A DNA stretch of 64,000 nucleotides, taken from the NCBI GenBank assembly GCA_018343915.1, contig JABRWF010000005.1, positions 159,001-223,000 of the forward strand. Direction: 5' to 3'. The DNA is from Agroathelia rolfsii (taxonomy: Eukaryota > Basidiomycota > Agaricomycetes > Amylocorticiales > Amylocorticiaceae). Shown in pieces: positions 1 through 11,909 of the stretch (positions within the stretch are counted from its first letter, which is position 1; every line of letters begins with the position of its first letter). Below the pieces are notes generated by a model. That model ran no database searches. It saw only the letters and a list, made by a program, of their open reading frames with translations, and was not told the DNA's origin. The translations under genes were made by a program, and so were the position numbers.

Positions 1-2421
1 ACTGTCTGTCTCAAACATCGTCGCGGTCCCGTTCTTCCTCGGCCAAGTTGCAACCATCATCCACTACTACACATAACGCCTCCGACCCCTCAGAAGATCC
101 TAGATACCCGAATCCTAAATATAATGACCTCTCAAAGTTGAAATTCAAGAAAAACAAGACGGTGAACATGGCTCCTAGCTCCCGCAAAATCGATCCTGAC
201 TCGGAGACAAACGAACTTTGCGTGACCCCAACGCGACCTGCCACAACACCAAAGCCTACCAATCAACCCTCTACTCCACCTAGATTGACCACTCGAGGCT
301 CAAAACACTCAAAAAATAGATTCGTCAACGCCGAAGATAATGATTCATCTCGGTTGATGATTCAGGAGTATTATACCGGAGATAGCGGAACGAATATTGT
401 TAGCTTTACACACACTCATCCCAAACCTGCTCTCGCCCAATTCCCCAGCCTATCACCCATACGAAGCAAGCAGCCCAGTACATCCCATAGATATGGATCT
501 AACGCACCGTCTAACACGTCTGTTGATTCTTCAAAGAGTGATCGGATGGCACCAAAATCATCCACTGGGCTATACGTACAAGAATCCTCTGACGAAAACT
601 CATCAAGTGAAGAAGATGTGACAGAGATGCCTCTATCCCCTTCAACATCTCATAATGTGTCTCGCTCAAAGAAGCAGATTTGCACGAACCAAACGAAGTC
701 CAAAGGCTCCATCAGGCCAAAACGAACTCGCAAAATCGCGCCCTTTCCTATGCTGCCCCAGGAGTTCGAAAACGTTGAAGGACCGAGCACTTCAATGAAC
801 CAACACAAGGTTTTTAATTATAGGGCTTCTAGACATAAACACGAACGGGACGCTACGTAATTGAGCACTATGTCTATTTAAGATTCTATCTCATATTTTT
901 CCAGGCCAGACTCCGATTTCGAAAGATACGCAACGCAGTTTGATGACTCTCGTAAGTGGTCGATTAAATCCATCTTCTATGTCTTACTTTCTTCTTCTTC
1001 TAGTACTCTTTGATGTCGATCCATCCAAACTTTGCCCTTATTGTGACATGCCTCTTCCTAATAGACCTACAAGAACTCTACGTGCCCTACTCGACTCTAC
1101 CTATGCAAGATCTACTCCCGATCCACGTCCACTTAATCCGTTGGGTTTGAAGGCCCCTTTATCCACCTTCATTCCGGTTTGCCAACGTCATAACTTTGAA
1201 TCCAACATCTTACCTGTGGCACGCGAGAGAGGCTGGCCCCAGGACATTAATTGGTCTTCCGTACAAAAACGTATTGAAGTCATGCAACCATGGTTACGCC
1301 AGTTGATTGAGAATGATGGTGATACACTAGATTTCAGTTGCTCTCAAGAAGATGCTCAAGGCACATGTCTAGAAAGTGAAAAACAAGATCAGAGTTACTT
1401 CTGGCAAGAAATCACAAAACAAATAAGGAAGAGCGGCGTGCGCACAGTATCCAGCATACGTGGTCAGTTTTCAAATTTTGAAAAGACCCAGCCAGGATAG
1501 TAAGTGGATGCTTTTGTTCATCGAAAACGTTCATTAATATGTCCATAGTTATGGCGAAGTTGGATCTCTAGTTATCCATCAAACGCTATACAATCTTTTT
1601 CCGCCGTCTTCGATTGACCCCAAAAGTGTCGCTCCTTTGACAGCTGCCGATTTTCTTCAGCACGTCCTCGTACCCGAAGTCGCTCTTGCTCTTATCCGTT
1701 CTGACTGCGGACTTAATCAAGTGGAAGCGCTGAAAACCCTTCGTGATAGCGTTCAATATGGCACCATGATGTTTCCGGATCTAGGTGACGGAAGTATGAG
1801 TGCTGGCGATGCGATTGTTAAGGAACGAGCGAGACTACGAAGGAGAGAGGTTGAAGAAGAAGATCGTGAGGCAGGACATCTTTCGCATGATGTTGAAACA
1901 GATAGTGATGTTAGCATGAGATCCATGCTTTCTAACCTCTCAAATAGACGCAGTCAGCGCACGCATCACCATCCTGCGAAACCCACGCACTCGGCTGCAA
2001 ATTCTGACGAGGATACGGATGAAAAGCATACTGATAAGCATCACTCAAACAATAGAGCCAAGTTCAAACCAAGGCGACCACTTCATGACTTTTCTGACCT
2101 TGGTAACCATCAACACTTGTCCTTGTTTTTATGGTTAATAAACGATAATTACAGCCGAAAATCACGAGATTGCGACACCTCGTCAACTGAGTCTGATGTC
2201 TTTAGCTCCTGATGATTCTGTCAATCATGATCTCAATAAAACACCAGTGGCTAGGCCGGCTAAGCATGAACAATCACGTAGACCACGGCCGTGAGCTTGG
2301 TTTCGCACTACTTCCCAAACCGATGGAAATGAAAGTCTTTTTCAGGCGACGTGCAGGAGGCGCCCAGATACAGTCAAAAGCGTCCAAACGTAGAGACAGT
2401 GGTACGATATCCTTCCCTTGA
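1..2421 (+). CDS. RTC4-like domain protein, 5' partial
   Basis: The reading frame is open to the window edge, so the start may lie outside; an internal ATG at 168 is the alternative. About 280 low-complexity Ser/Pro/Thr residues precede a domain beginning LCPYCDMPLP, followed by NPLGLKAPL, CQRHNFESNILPVA, RGWPQDINW and, after an intron, YYGEVGSLVIHQTLY and VLVPEVALALI. This series matches the RTC4 (restriction of telomere capping 4) domain, which is known in many proteins of basidiomycetes; its biochemical role is not established. Introns are read at 857-904, 952-1003, 1500-1548, 2103-2154 and 2291-2345. The C-terminus after the domain is charged and disordered. If the last intron is not used, the stop is near 2293. 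The domain call is firm; a telomere role for this protein is not implied by the sequence. Confidence 0.72.
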
Positions 2422-2624
2422 CCTGTTCCTCGAATCATATGTAACTCGGGCTTTTAGACTGGCTAATGAAGAATCCAAGTTCTGAATCAGAGTAACGCGT
2501 CATTTCAAATGTAGATCTGACCGAGTGGTGTAATACACTAATTGCTCAAGCTCAAGTCGTAATGTATATTAGATTGAAATAATCGAGTAAAATCAATATC
2601 ACAGATGTAAACTGTTCCTTAACT

Positions 2625-3839
2625 TCAATTATATTCTTCTGCAGCCAATTCCTTCGAAGTTTGTGATAATTCGACATTGTCTGATATAGACACGGAGCTG
2701 ATGATTGGCTTGTCTGGTAATTCTCTAACTTCTTGGCCATTGTGATCCCGGGGTCCTTGCCATCCCTTTAAGGCTACCCGATCTGCGGTTTCCACACGCT
2801 TGAAAAATTGAGGTGACAGGAAACCTTCAGAGTTCCCTTCAGTAAGAACAACTCCGTTATCAGACAAGAAGAATTTGATCCCTGCTGACAGAGCTTTGGC
2901 AACATCGACAAAGATGAGTATTTGTGATGATCGCCTCATCCCTGATGCAATTCAATATTGTATAAATGACGTCAAAGAAAAAAGCGTACCGCTCACGACG
3001 CTGTCGCCAGCAACACCCTGGGCTAAATGGATGTGATTTCGTTTCATTTTTGATAGTCCCTGCGCGGCTTTGAGCTGCGATGAGTCGAAGTCAGAACATA
3101 AGTGGGTCATTCAACCTACATATCGATTCCCATGCTTTTTTCGTCGTGCCATGAACTGCCATAGGTATTTCGGAGGCGGATGTTATTTCTTGTAGATCGA
3201 GCTTGACTGACTGGGGGATGGAATATCAATAGTAATCTTGAAGCCTCATGCAAGCTATACGTACCCCTATAGAATGGCCTTGATTGGCACGTATCCACCA
3301 GATATTGCTCGTCGAGTTCAAGTCTGGTTCAAACGACAAATTGTAACGTTTCTTGCTATCTTTTGCCACTATATCTTCGAGCTGTTGAAAACTGAGAGAG
3401 CGAAGCCTCGGTATGGATAGCTGCACATGCCATCAAAATCATGCGGCGCTACGATACCGATACTCTAGCAACTCACTAGGTCGTTTACTCGAACGTATCC
3501 GTCAGGACGCATGTAAAGTCCTTGTTCCTTGGCACCGTGGCGTAAAACCCAGGATACTGCCTTTGATGTAGCAATTTCGCCTTCACGAGCCCTGAATTTG
3601 GGACTTCTCTTGGGCTTTGTTTTCATTGATTTCTCTCCGTCATGAGATTCTCCAGCGTCAGCGTGGAGGACCGGTGTTTGCATTCTGACCCTACGAGCGG
3701 GAGGTTTTCGTCGTTGATAGATTGAAAGACTGGTCAGAGCAATGTGAGAAGTGCGGGTATTGGAGAAGCAGCGATGGGGTATAGCGATGGGACGGTGAGA
3801 TAATAAAAGCGCTGGCAGACGAGCTGATACGAGATTCAT
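2625..3839 (-). CDS. TPT1: tRNA 2'-phosphotransferase (TPT1/KptA family)
   Basis: This enzyme removes the 2'-phosphate left at the splice junction by fungal tRNA ligase, transferring it to NAD+. Family motifs appear in order: SKAVSWVLRHGAKEQGL and DGYVRVNDL; PRLRSLSFQQLEDIV and WWIRANQGHS; VHGTTKKAWESI; MKRNHIHLA; then GIKFFLSDNGVVLTEG and GFLSPQFF. The arginine in LRHGA, the RxNQGHS segment and the HGT/RNHIH histidines are the expected NAD and RNA contacts. Five exons (introns 2942-2989, 3068-3119, 3211-3264, 3421-3476) give 334 residues from the ATG at 3839. An internal ATG at 3683 would give 282, closer to family size; the extra N-terminus is basic and could be a mitochondrial presequence. 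It converges on the RTC4-like gene. Function is confident; the start is not settled. Confidence 0.92.
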
Positions 3840-4157
3840 GACTTGAAATAATTCAGGTCGACTCAGAGCGCAAGTCACGGAAGCAGATGTATCACTACCA
3901 TTAATCAAAGTCAATGCACTTCCCTCTAGCCGTATATCACACATCCCACATGACTATTGTATTCGGACATATCGTATTTCACAAAAGTACAGCCGTAGTA
4001 ACGTCCGTGTACCCAAAGGATGCATGCTTGTACGTCAAAACCTCGGGCAAGCTCCAGTCTCCAGGATAGAACAGGAAATTCCATAAATGAACAAAGAGAG
4101 AACGAGAATAAATGTACAAAGGTATGTATACGGGGACGTTCGGATCGGTGTCTAGCA
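3840..4157. other. Intergenic, TPT1 upstream region
   Basis: About 320 bp between the TPT1 start and the Spt20 stop codon. It should hold the TPT1 promoter and the Spt20 3' end. I see no gene here and no clear TATA element. Confidence 0.5.
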
Positions 4158-6239
4158 TCACTGTTGAGAAGGAGCTTTATGCATAGATACTCCCTGGGTC
4201 ATCACGCCCCTGGGCATCTGTTGTTGACCATTGATCATGTTGGGTATCCTGTGACCAACACCCACCAATGGGTGCCCCTGTTGGTATAGACCAGAATAAG
4301 CCATACCGCCTGCCTGTTGCATAGGTTGATAATAAGCCATGGTGTGAGTGTAACTGTTCACGGGTTGCTGCGCTGCTGCTACCTGTTGTGGCTGTGGTTG
4401 TTGGGGTGTTAGCGTGGCCTGTTGTCGATTTTGGCTGTGTTGATGTCTAGCTATTTGTAGTTCTGCGATGCTCTGCGGTGGCTGATGTGATTGTTGCCGC
4501 TGTTGCTGTGGTACTTGTTGGTGAGAAGGCATTTGTAGATGTGCATTGCTACTGGAAGGCATTGACAATGCTGGTCTTAAATTTTGCGGCGTAAATTGCG
4601 GCTGATAGGTAGCATGCTGTGTCGTTTGGACTGGTGATGCATTGGCACGCGGGGTTTGATTTAATATAGGTGAGTGAATGTTAGCGACCTGGTTTGGAAG
4701 GGGAATGCTGCGCGGAATCCCATTCGTAACAACGGCGGCACCCTGCTGTTGTTGAGGGTTCAGAGAACTATGGGGGTTGGTATGCTGGGGTGTTGTTCTA
4801 CCGGCGATTGGTGATTGTTGCTGCATCTTCTGCACAGCCTGCTGCTGAAGAGCATATTGTTGGAGAACAGGCGCAAGTTGAGGCCGGGCGGTCGACACAG
4901 GACTGGCAGTATTGGGTATCTTTGGGGCAGTGTTCCTAGCTGGCGGTTGTAACAAAAACTGCTGTCCAGGAACCGCTGGTTGGAACGTGGGCGTGGGCGT
5001 TGGTGCTTGTGAACTGGGAATCGAACTGGGTTGAGATGAAGCTTGACGTCCATTCTGCTGCGTCTGTGAATTCGTTTGGGGGGATTGAACTATGGTCGTA
5101 TCGCTTTCCTGAGTGGTGTTTGCCACGAGTGTCTGGGCGGGTTGGGGTGGAGGGTTAGAGTTAGAGGAAGCTGTTGTCTGGTGACCCTGGAGAAGATGGA
5201 CAGTGGAGGCGTTGGAAGGTGTTTGAACCCCTTGACTGCGCTGTGCTGCGACCGTGTTCTGCGTTGGTGCTATACTCTTAAGTAGGGATTCAATGGCAGC
5301 GGGGGTGCTCAAATTGCGTGCCTCGGGGTGTGGCTGAGCCCTGAACTGTTGCAAGGTGTCTAATATACGGTAACTAAGAGGTATCGAGGATTAGCATGAC
5401 AGAAATTAACACATTTGATTGCAGCACCTACCTCGGGGAATGTTGTCGCTGGTTTCGCGGATTCATGAACTGGATTATCTTTGCGCGCCTAATTTTGTCT
5501 GATTCGTCCTCTTCAGCATCAACCTCAGAGGCCTTGCGTTTAAGCGACATAGGTGCTGTAGGTGTAGACACTCGCAGTACGCTATTTGCTATTCGCACGA
5601 GCTGTGGATTTGGCGCCAGACATAGAGGCGATGCAGTGGCTAGCTGAGAGTTAGATGAGTTAGATTACTCTGCTTAAACGGTTGTGATCATACGTACAAT
5701 GATGCGAGATTCAATTTTAAGCACATCAAAATCGGTCCACTTCTTGCCTGCCCTATCATTGACAAGGCACAAATCCGCCCACAGTGTTTCAGGACTAGGG
5801 TGAAGGACCACACGAGTTGACTCGGGCTTCTCAAGGGCGGGCTCCTTTCCTATTGGAGAACGATAGTCCAGTAACTCTACGATCATACACCCTATGTAAA
5901 TATCCACTCAGTCTTCTTAGACGTCTCTCCTAGCATATCAGGTATAGTCACCATCATAGAAGGGGACATGGGCAGAATCAAACAATTCCAGAAAATCAAC
6001 GGGTATTCTATGGGCTCTTATATCATCGAGGAGTGACTATATGCATGAATTATGTAAGAAGGAGAGCGTATCAGCTGAGAAATACTGTGGACGCAGACCG
6101 CGATCTGGTTATTGTACAGGAACTTGGACCCGTGGTTGAGTGTCCAATGCTCAGGGTATAGATGCACAAAGAAAGATGGTGGAGAGCCTTTGTATCTCTC
6201 CAGAAGATCATCCACAAGCCGTGTCGAGTTGTAGGCCAT
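4158..6239 (-). CDS. SPT20: SAGA complex subunit Spt20
   Basis: Spt20 is a structural subunit of the SAGA transcription coactivator. The first four exons (about 210 residues) carry the Spt20 domain: PPSFFVHLYPEHW, SKFLYNNQIA, IRAHRIPVDFLELFDS, HVPFYDGCMIVELLDYR, ETLWADLCLVND and ATASPLCLAPNPQLVRIAN. The last exon encodes roughly 400 residues of Gln/Pro/Ser-rich, probably disordered sequence with many glutamine runs. Introns are read at 5374-5431, 5644-5697, 5892-5951 and 6037-6098, giving 615 residues in frame. The first intron needs a weak donor (GTCTGC), so that junction is the least certain. The start faces HGH1 head to head, with a shared promoter of about 216 bp. Confidence 0.9.
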
Positions 6240-6455
6240 GGATATTGTGTTCAGAGGGTCACTGGTTCTGACAACTTGAAGCCTCGAAGTTGTAGCTATA
6301 GTTCATGATTATATCAGCACCTCATTGCCACAAGCTTCCAGTGGCGCCACTCAGCCACGCCGCCACCGTATCATCTAAATAGCGCCACCTTGGATTTTGA
6401 CCATGACATTTCAAAGACCAACTATTAGTACACGCCGATCGTAACTCGAATATTC
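6240..6455. promoter_or_regulatory. Divergent promoter Spt20 / HGH1
   Basis: 216 bp separate the two start codons of oppositely oriented genes, so both promoters must lie here or overlap the 5' ends. The tract includes a GC-rich stretch near 6340-6390. No specific factor site is claimed. Confidence 0.5.
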
Positions 6456-8170
6456 ATGGCATCCGCAATGACTGAGGTCAGCTTATTCCTATCGCTATAC
6501 ACTTGAAAATCTTGCGAAAATGTTAATGCATTCAAAACAATAGCTACTGCAATTTCTGCACGACAGAAGCCCACAGGTTCGACAGATCGCACTGTCTAAT
6601 CTCTTGCCTCAGACTGTCAAGGACTCGCCGTTCCGACACACGCTGTTCCTTTCTGGCCTTTCTGGGGGCGGACTCCAGAAAAAATCAGAGCCTGAAGTTA
6701 TCAGAGACCTGAAACTGCTATGCAGAGATCAGCTAGTGCGCTCCCTAATTTCCCAGAGTACTGGTTATCCGCATCTGATTGGGACTTAGGCTACTTCCCA
6801 TGATGCTTTCCGTGCTCTTGTCAATTTATCGGACTCACCTTTGTTGGTGCCTTACTTGACAGAGCCGTCGTTTTTCACTTTTCTTATCTCCTATATTATT
6901 GTGAGAACATGCCTCTCTGGATACCAAAGCATAAGCAATTAATAGCCAGAACCCCGGATCTACTCTGGCAGACTTGGCCTCTATGCTGTTATCCAACTTG
7001 ACCTCATCTCCCGCCGCGTGCTCGATTCTAATCAATCTCAAAATCCCCGTTGTGATTGATCCTTCGCTTTCTGCTGGATTATTTGCCTCGGAGTCGAGAT
7101 CAGCCACTTGTCCCATTCCTCAACCCTACCCTCCCACAGCACCTCGTGACTTACTTGCTCTTCCTTTGCTGCTCGATGCCTTTTCACATGGAGCATTCGC
7201 AACACCCGCTGAAGAAGGCTCTGAAAAGAAAAGAAAATCCAATCTTCACTTTTTAGCGAGTGTGTTTGCGAATATCACTGGGGTAGGCCTCTTCTATTAT
7301 TTATTTCAATCAACTTTGATACGATGTTATCCAACAGTCTTCTGCTGGGCGACGTTTCTTCCTTGATCCAATTTCCCAGCATACCCTTGCCGAAAATAGC
7401 CCCTTGGAATATCCTCTTGCGAAGTTGCTGCCCTTCACAGAGCATCCGGACCTCATTAGGCGAGGTGGCGTGGCTTCTGCTATCAAGTATGCTGGTATTT
7501 CCTTCCTCATTATCAACAAGTAACCCTATTCGTAGAAATTGTGCCTTCGAAAAAAAAGCTCATCGTGCATTGCTTTCTCCCGAGTCAGAAATAGTTACAG
7601 CACCCTTTTCAAATGTTTCCGCACCCGGCTTAGGTATACTTGCATCCATATTGCTCCCGCTTGCCGGTCCGGAAGAGCTTGATCTTGATGTATTCATTGT
7701 TTTCCTTCGAACATTTGACGATAAGTATTTAAGCCATGTCACAGGAAATGGAGAAATTACCTGAATCGCTTCAGCTTCTACCACAAGACAAGAAGCGAGA
7801 AACGGATGAAACTATACGGTTAACTCATGTGGAGAGCCTTATCCTTCTGGCAACGACGCGATTCGGACGCGAAATCCAGCGGGAGAATGGTGTGTATTAC
7901 ATTATACGGGAAGCTCACCTCACAGAAAAAAGCGAAAAAGTGGGTATTTTAGTGCTTCAAGTTTGCCTGTGATTCACGCCATGACATGCATTTTAGATCA
8001 TTGAGCATCTAGAGAAGTTGGTCAACTATCTGCAAAGAGAAGAAGGGGCGGAAGTAGAAGAGATCGATGAAACTCAGGGGGTAACAGGTACTAACGCTGC
8101 GACGCCCATGGTGCATAAGGATGTTACGTCAGACGGGGATGATGAAGATTCTAAGATAGAGGAAATTTAA
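6456..8170 (+). CDS. HGH1: HGH1 homologue, eEF2-folding co-chaperone
   Basis: Hgh1 is an armadillo-like protein that in yeast links eEF2 to the TRiC chaperonin. The protein starts with a short exon and continues ELLQFLHDRSPQVRQIALSN, then HDAFRALVNLSDSPL, STLADLASMLLSNLTSSP, LPLLLDAFSHGA and LHFLASVFANIT. Next come EYPLAKLLPFTEHPDLIRRG and, near the C-terminus, LPESLQLLPQDKKRE, ETIRLTHVESLILLATTR and GREIQRENGVYYIIREAH. These are the family's DUF383 and DUF384 blocks. Eight exons (introns 6477-6543, 6736-6789, 6901-6949, 7283-7337, 7487-7535, 7690-7744, 7940-7996) keep frame and yield 442 residues. An ATG at 6468 is an alternative start. The acidic tail ends at a TAA. Confidence 0.92.
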
Positions 8171-8827
8171 TCCAGAACCCTGTCGCCAGCATCCTGATTA
8201 ATTAATCATCTCTTTCTCTTCCAACCCCCATTGTGGGAATATTTTGGAATCAAACTACGGGCATCTGTAGTCTAGACTGCCACCGATGGCCCTGTTTGCT
8301 TGACATTTGTTGCAGACAGCATCCTTTGATATCCCCGCATCATGTTTCAACCATCAACCATCGTGATGAGTCATCTTCGCTATAGAACTGACTACTACGC
8401 ATATATGTGTATGTTCCCCTGAGGTATACGGTAGCTTCTCACTACCACATGAGCGTTGGTTTTGTTTCTAGTCACCATGGATCACTTACCATTCAAAAGT
8501 CACATCAAGATCAAGATGGTCCTGATTTTGTTGTTACTCTGTTCTCGTTGGTTTCGCGATCGCATGCTCGAGCTGTTGCCAACATCAGGTTTCGGCCACG
8601 TACTGGATCTACAGCTAATTCACTCATAATATAAAAGAGACTTGTTCCGTAGTAAGCGTTAACCTTGCTCTTCGTCACTGAAGCGATCCAGCCTCCCTTC
8701 GTTCTTCGACAAGTCGATCTGGCATCGGCCTCTTTCTTATTTCGACGCTTCTAGTTCTTCCAAGTGCAGCGCACACATTTGATTTCTACCTTACGCTTTA
8801 TCCCGTCCTACCTGAGAAGAGAATAAA
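8171..8827. other. Intergenic, promoter of secreted-protein gene
   Basis: 657 bp between HGH1 and the next plus-strand gene. The second half is pyrimidine-rich, as often seen upstream of fungal start codons. No coding sequence or RNA gene is apparent. Confidence 0.45.
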
Positions 8828-9960
8828 ATGGTCAAAATCTCTCAGTTTTCTCTTCTGTGCTTGCTAGCAGGATCGGCCCTTGCGCTCCCCGCCAATTTGA
8901 TAGCGAGTGTCCTCTTCAGTATACGTAATTCGTAGCTTTCTAATTTTGATTCAGATGAGAAACAATGATGTCACGACTGTTGAGGTTACCAAACCCACGA
9001 CCACTTCCTCCGTTCTACATACCGTCACAACTGTACGTACTAAAATCTTTGAGTATAAATATAAGTACTCAGAAGAAAATCATGAAATAGGACGATGTCA
9101 AGACCGTGAAAAATATCAAGACAGTAACTAAAGATGACTTCGTGACTTTAACTCGAACGCATACGGTTACCGTGCATACTGTGAGCGCATGTCCTCTACC
9201 TTTCTCTGATTATGGTGTATCTGAGAATATATTTTTATCGCAACCAATTGCAGACTGAGAAACCGAAGGCTACCGCCTCCGCTAGCAAAGACACCAAGGA
9301 TAGTGAGAAGGAATCGAGCAAAGATCAAGTTTACATCGCCGCCTCTGGATCGAAGGCGAGCAAGGCACAAGCAACCGCTGTGCATGATTCTAGCAAATCG
9401 ACGAGCAGTCATCAAAGCGAATCTTCACACTCTGTGTCTTCAAAAAATAACAAGATGACCAAAGTTCACGATAAGTCTGCCTCTGCCGCAAAAAGTAGTA
9501 GCTCAGCAAAATCCGTAAGTTATTCAAAGCAAACTATATCCTTAAAGTCGAGACTAAAACAAAAAAAACTGAAACATAAAGCACGCAAAGACTGGTCAAG
9601 GAAAATCAATGTCCGTTGATGAGATCATTCAGAAGATGAAGGATGCCAAAGCAAAGGACGAAAGGAAGAAAGAGGACAACGCCAAGAGTATCAAGTCTGA
9701 AAATCATAAAGCTATGGTATGCTCATGTGAATATCTTTCTAATGCTTATCTGACATTTTAAATAGGCCACTCATAACAAAGCAAAGGCAACCGAGACCAA
9801 GGCAACTGCTTCAGCTACGCACTCTGCAGCGCCAAATAAGAACTATGTAATCAAGCAGAAGAACTCTCGTCGGTCAGTAGCTATAATCTCACACATTCTA
9901 GAACGTCCACGCTCAATGGATAACGTCGATAGTAGGGACTATCTCAGCCGCTTGCATTAG
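8828..9960 (+). CDS. Secreted Thr/Val- and Lys/Ser-rich protein, unrecognised
   Basis: Not assigned to a family. The ATG opens a classical signal peptide (MVKISQFSLLCLLAGSALA, then LPANL). The mature part begins with a Thr/Val-rich section alternating hydrophobic and hydroxyl residues (TTVEVTKPTTTSSV, VKTVKNIKTVTK, RTHTVTVHT). It then becomes a long Ser/Lys/Ala-rich, probably disordered region with no cysteines. Exons read as 8828-8908, 8955-9032, 9091-9180, 9254-9514, 9591-9716 and 9766-9960, all in phase 0, giving about 276 residues. Several boundaries fall at a Thr codon, which suggests exon duplication in the Thr/Val section. The first donor (GTCCTC) and the last exon end are weak calls. 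A cell-wall or matrix role is plausible but inferred only from composition. Confidence 0.5.
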
Positions 9961-10502
9961 GTCTACTGCTCAGGCCTCAGGATTGGGGATGCTTGGTCTA
10001 GATTGTGTATCATATCCTCCTAGCGCACTCTTGATAGGTGTTCGAAAATATAATTTATTTAGAGACGTACCTTGAATGACAACGTTATACAGGCACAAGC
10101 TGGAGCGTGTTAATTAGCTTGCAAAGGATATGGGCATAAAGATGTGATTTGTTTATTTTCGCATAGAAAGAAGAGAGAAATGGGGACCATACACCCAAGA
10201 GAGTTTACGAAACAAAGGCACGGTACTATATGTAACAAGAAAGCCAGTGGATAATAATGTTAAGCATCAAAAAAAGAGACTGTGACAAGATGTTAATGCT
10301 AAGAGTAAAATGGAAACAGATGACAAAGTATTGATATCATAGCGTATGATACGGGTAACAAATCATATAAAAAGCCTATGCATACCATTAGCAGAGATAT
10401 GTTGCTTATTCAGAGTTACTACAACAAGGTATGATCAGAGCCCAGACAAAGCGGACATAGTGAGGTCCTGGTCCATGGTAGAAGATGAATATTGATGAAT
10501 GG
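9961..10502. other. Intergenic, convergent 3' ends
   Basis: About 540 bp, AT-rich, between two convergent genes. It should hold both 3' untranslated regions. No gene is seen. Confidence 0.5.
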
Positions 10503-11909
10503 TTAGTTATACTCGTCGGCGCTGGCACCAGTGGATTCTCCTTCTTCTGCCGTGGATCCATTGGCATTATTTCGAACGGCCATCTGTGCAGTCTTACTTC
10601 TTTTCTTGATCTATGGCGAGTAAGGTAAGAAAAGCAATCGGTAATCCGAAACCAGAGCTTACCAATTTAGCATACACAAGTCCGCAAGCGTTGCACAATG
10701 TACGAGGTCCTACGCTGAGAATCAGGGAACCAATCTGCTTTTTTAGAAGAACTACCCGTACCTAGGGGTCCTCGTCGCCATTCCGGTGTAGACGTCGCAA
10801 AACAGCCAAGGCACTGCTGTTCGCCGTTGGCAGGGGGAGGTGGCAAGGTCCCTTCATTCATCTTCGGAAAAAGTCAGGTTGAGTTCAGAAATATTGGGCC
10901 GTGAGCCTTACCTGTTGCGTAGCCGCAATGATATTTTTCTCCCGTTCAGCATCTTTATTTTTCTTGCTTGCACTCTTGTCAAACTTCGACTTATGATCTT
11001 TCCTTTGCGGGGAGGGAGGTGGAGCGGGGGCCTGTGTGGTAGGCCCTTCGAGAGCAGTTTCTAGCAACTGGAGACCGGTTTGAGCTGATTGGATCATACG
11101 CTCAATAGTCTGGAATGCCGGAGGTTTAGAATCGATAGGAGCGGTATGATAGCCATATCCGACATCCAAGACTGTGCGATATGTGTCAAGGAGCTACACA
11201 TTGGCCATTTTTAATCAGCGGATACATAAGTTAATTAGATATATCATACCCGTGCAAAATCGAGCACGCCTTCTGATGGGGGGCGAGCCGGAGGTGGTTG
11301 TGTCTGCGGTGGATTGACAGGTGCAATTGGTTGGTGCTGCTGTCTCTTGTTATCCATCATAGGGGAGGCTACACAAAATATATAGGGTTTTTTTTTAATA
11401 GTATCCGGGTGAAAATGAGAGTACACAAAATAGATAGGGTACCCACTACGTGTACGTAGAGCTTCTCCGGCCGTAGGCGCACTGGAGGAACTGGGCCCGT
11501 GTGCACTATCAACAGACATGGACGAAGTAGGGGGTGGCGGCGGTGGTGGTTGTGCAGCCGCTGTTGCTCCTGGTGGAGGCGGAGGTGCCGCCGGATGATG
11601 TTGGATGGGTGCAACTGGCATGGGTCCATGGTAGCCTGGCCATTGAGGTGGAGGGTGCCCAGGCCACTGAGAGGGAGGCATTGGGTATGATGGCTGGCCA
11701 TATGGGGGATATGGATACGGTGCTTGGTGTGGTGGTTGAACTGAATAGGCATTTGGGGGCGGGGGCGGGGGTGGATGTGGATGTGGGGGACCCGGTCTGA
11801 TGTTCCTTTGCTGGTTCGGGTCGTAGGATGGAGGGGGGTATGACGCATATTCGTAAGAGGACATGGTATTGGCGCTGGTGCTTGCAGACGGCGAACGGCC
11901 GTTGTACAT
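10503..11909 (-). CDS. GATA-type zinc-finger transcription factor
   Basis: The C-terminal third has a single GATA finger: CLGC, an 18-residue loop containing STPEWRRGPLGPRTL, then CNACGLVYAKL and a basic tail (IKKRSK). The 18-residue loop is one of the two fungal finger types. The loop is assembled across an intron (10710-10761) whose acceptor restores GPRTLCNAC. The N-terminal half is very rich in Pro, Tyr, His and Gln. A helical segment (DFARLLDTYRTVLDVGYGY, TIERMIQSAQTGLQLLETAL) lies between them. Other introns are 10611-10662, 10862-10911, 11194-11249 and 11369 to 11449 or 11455; the last is stop-free and in frame, so retention would still give a protein. I cannot assign it to a named fungal GATA factor; no PAS domain is visible, which argues against WC-2. 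Confidence 0.85.
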
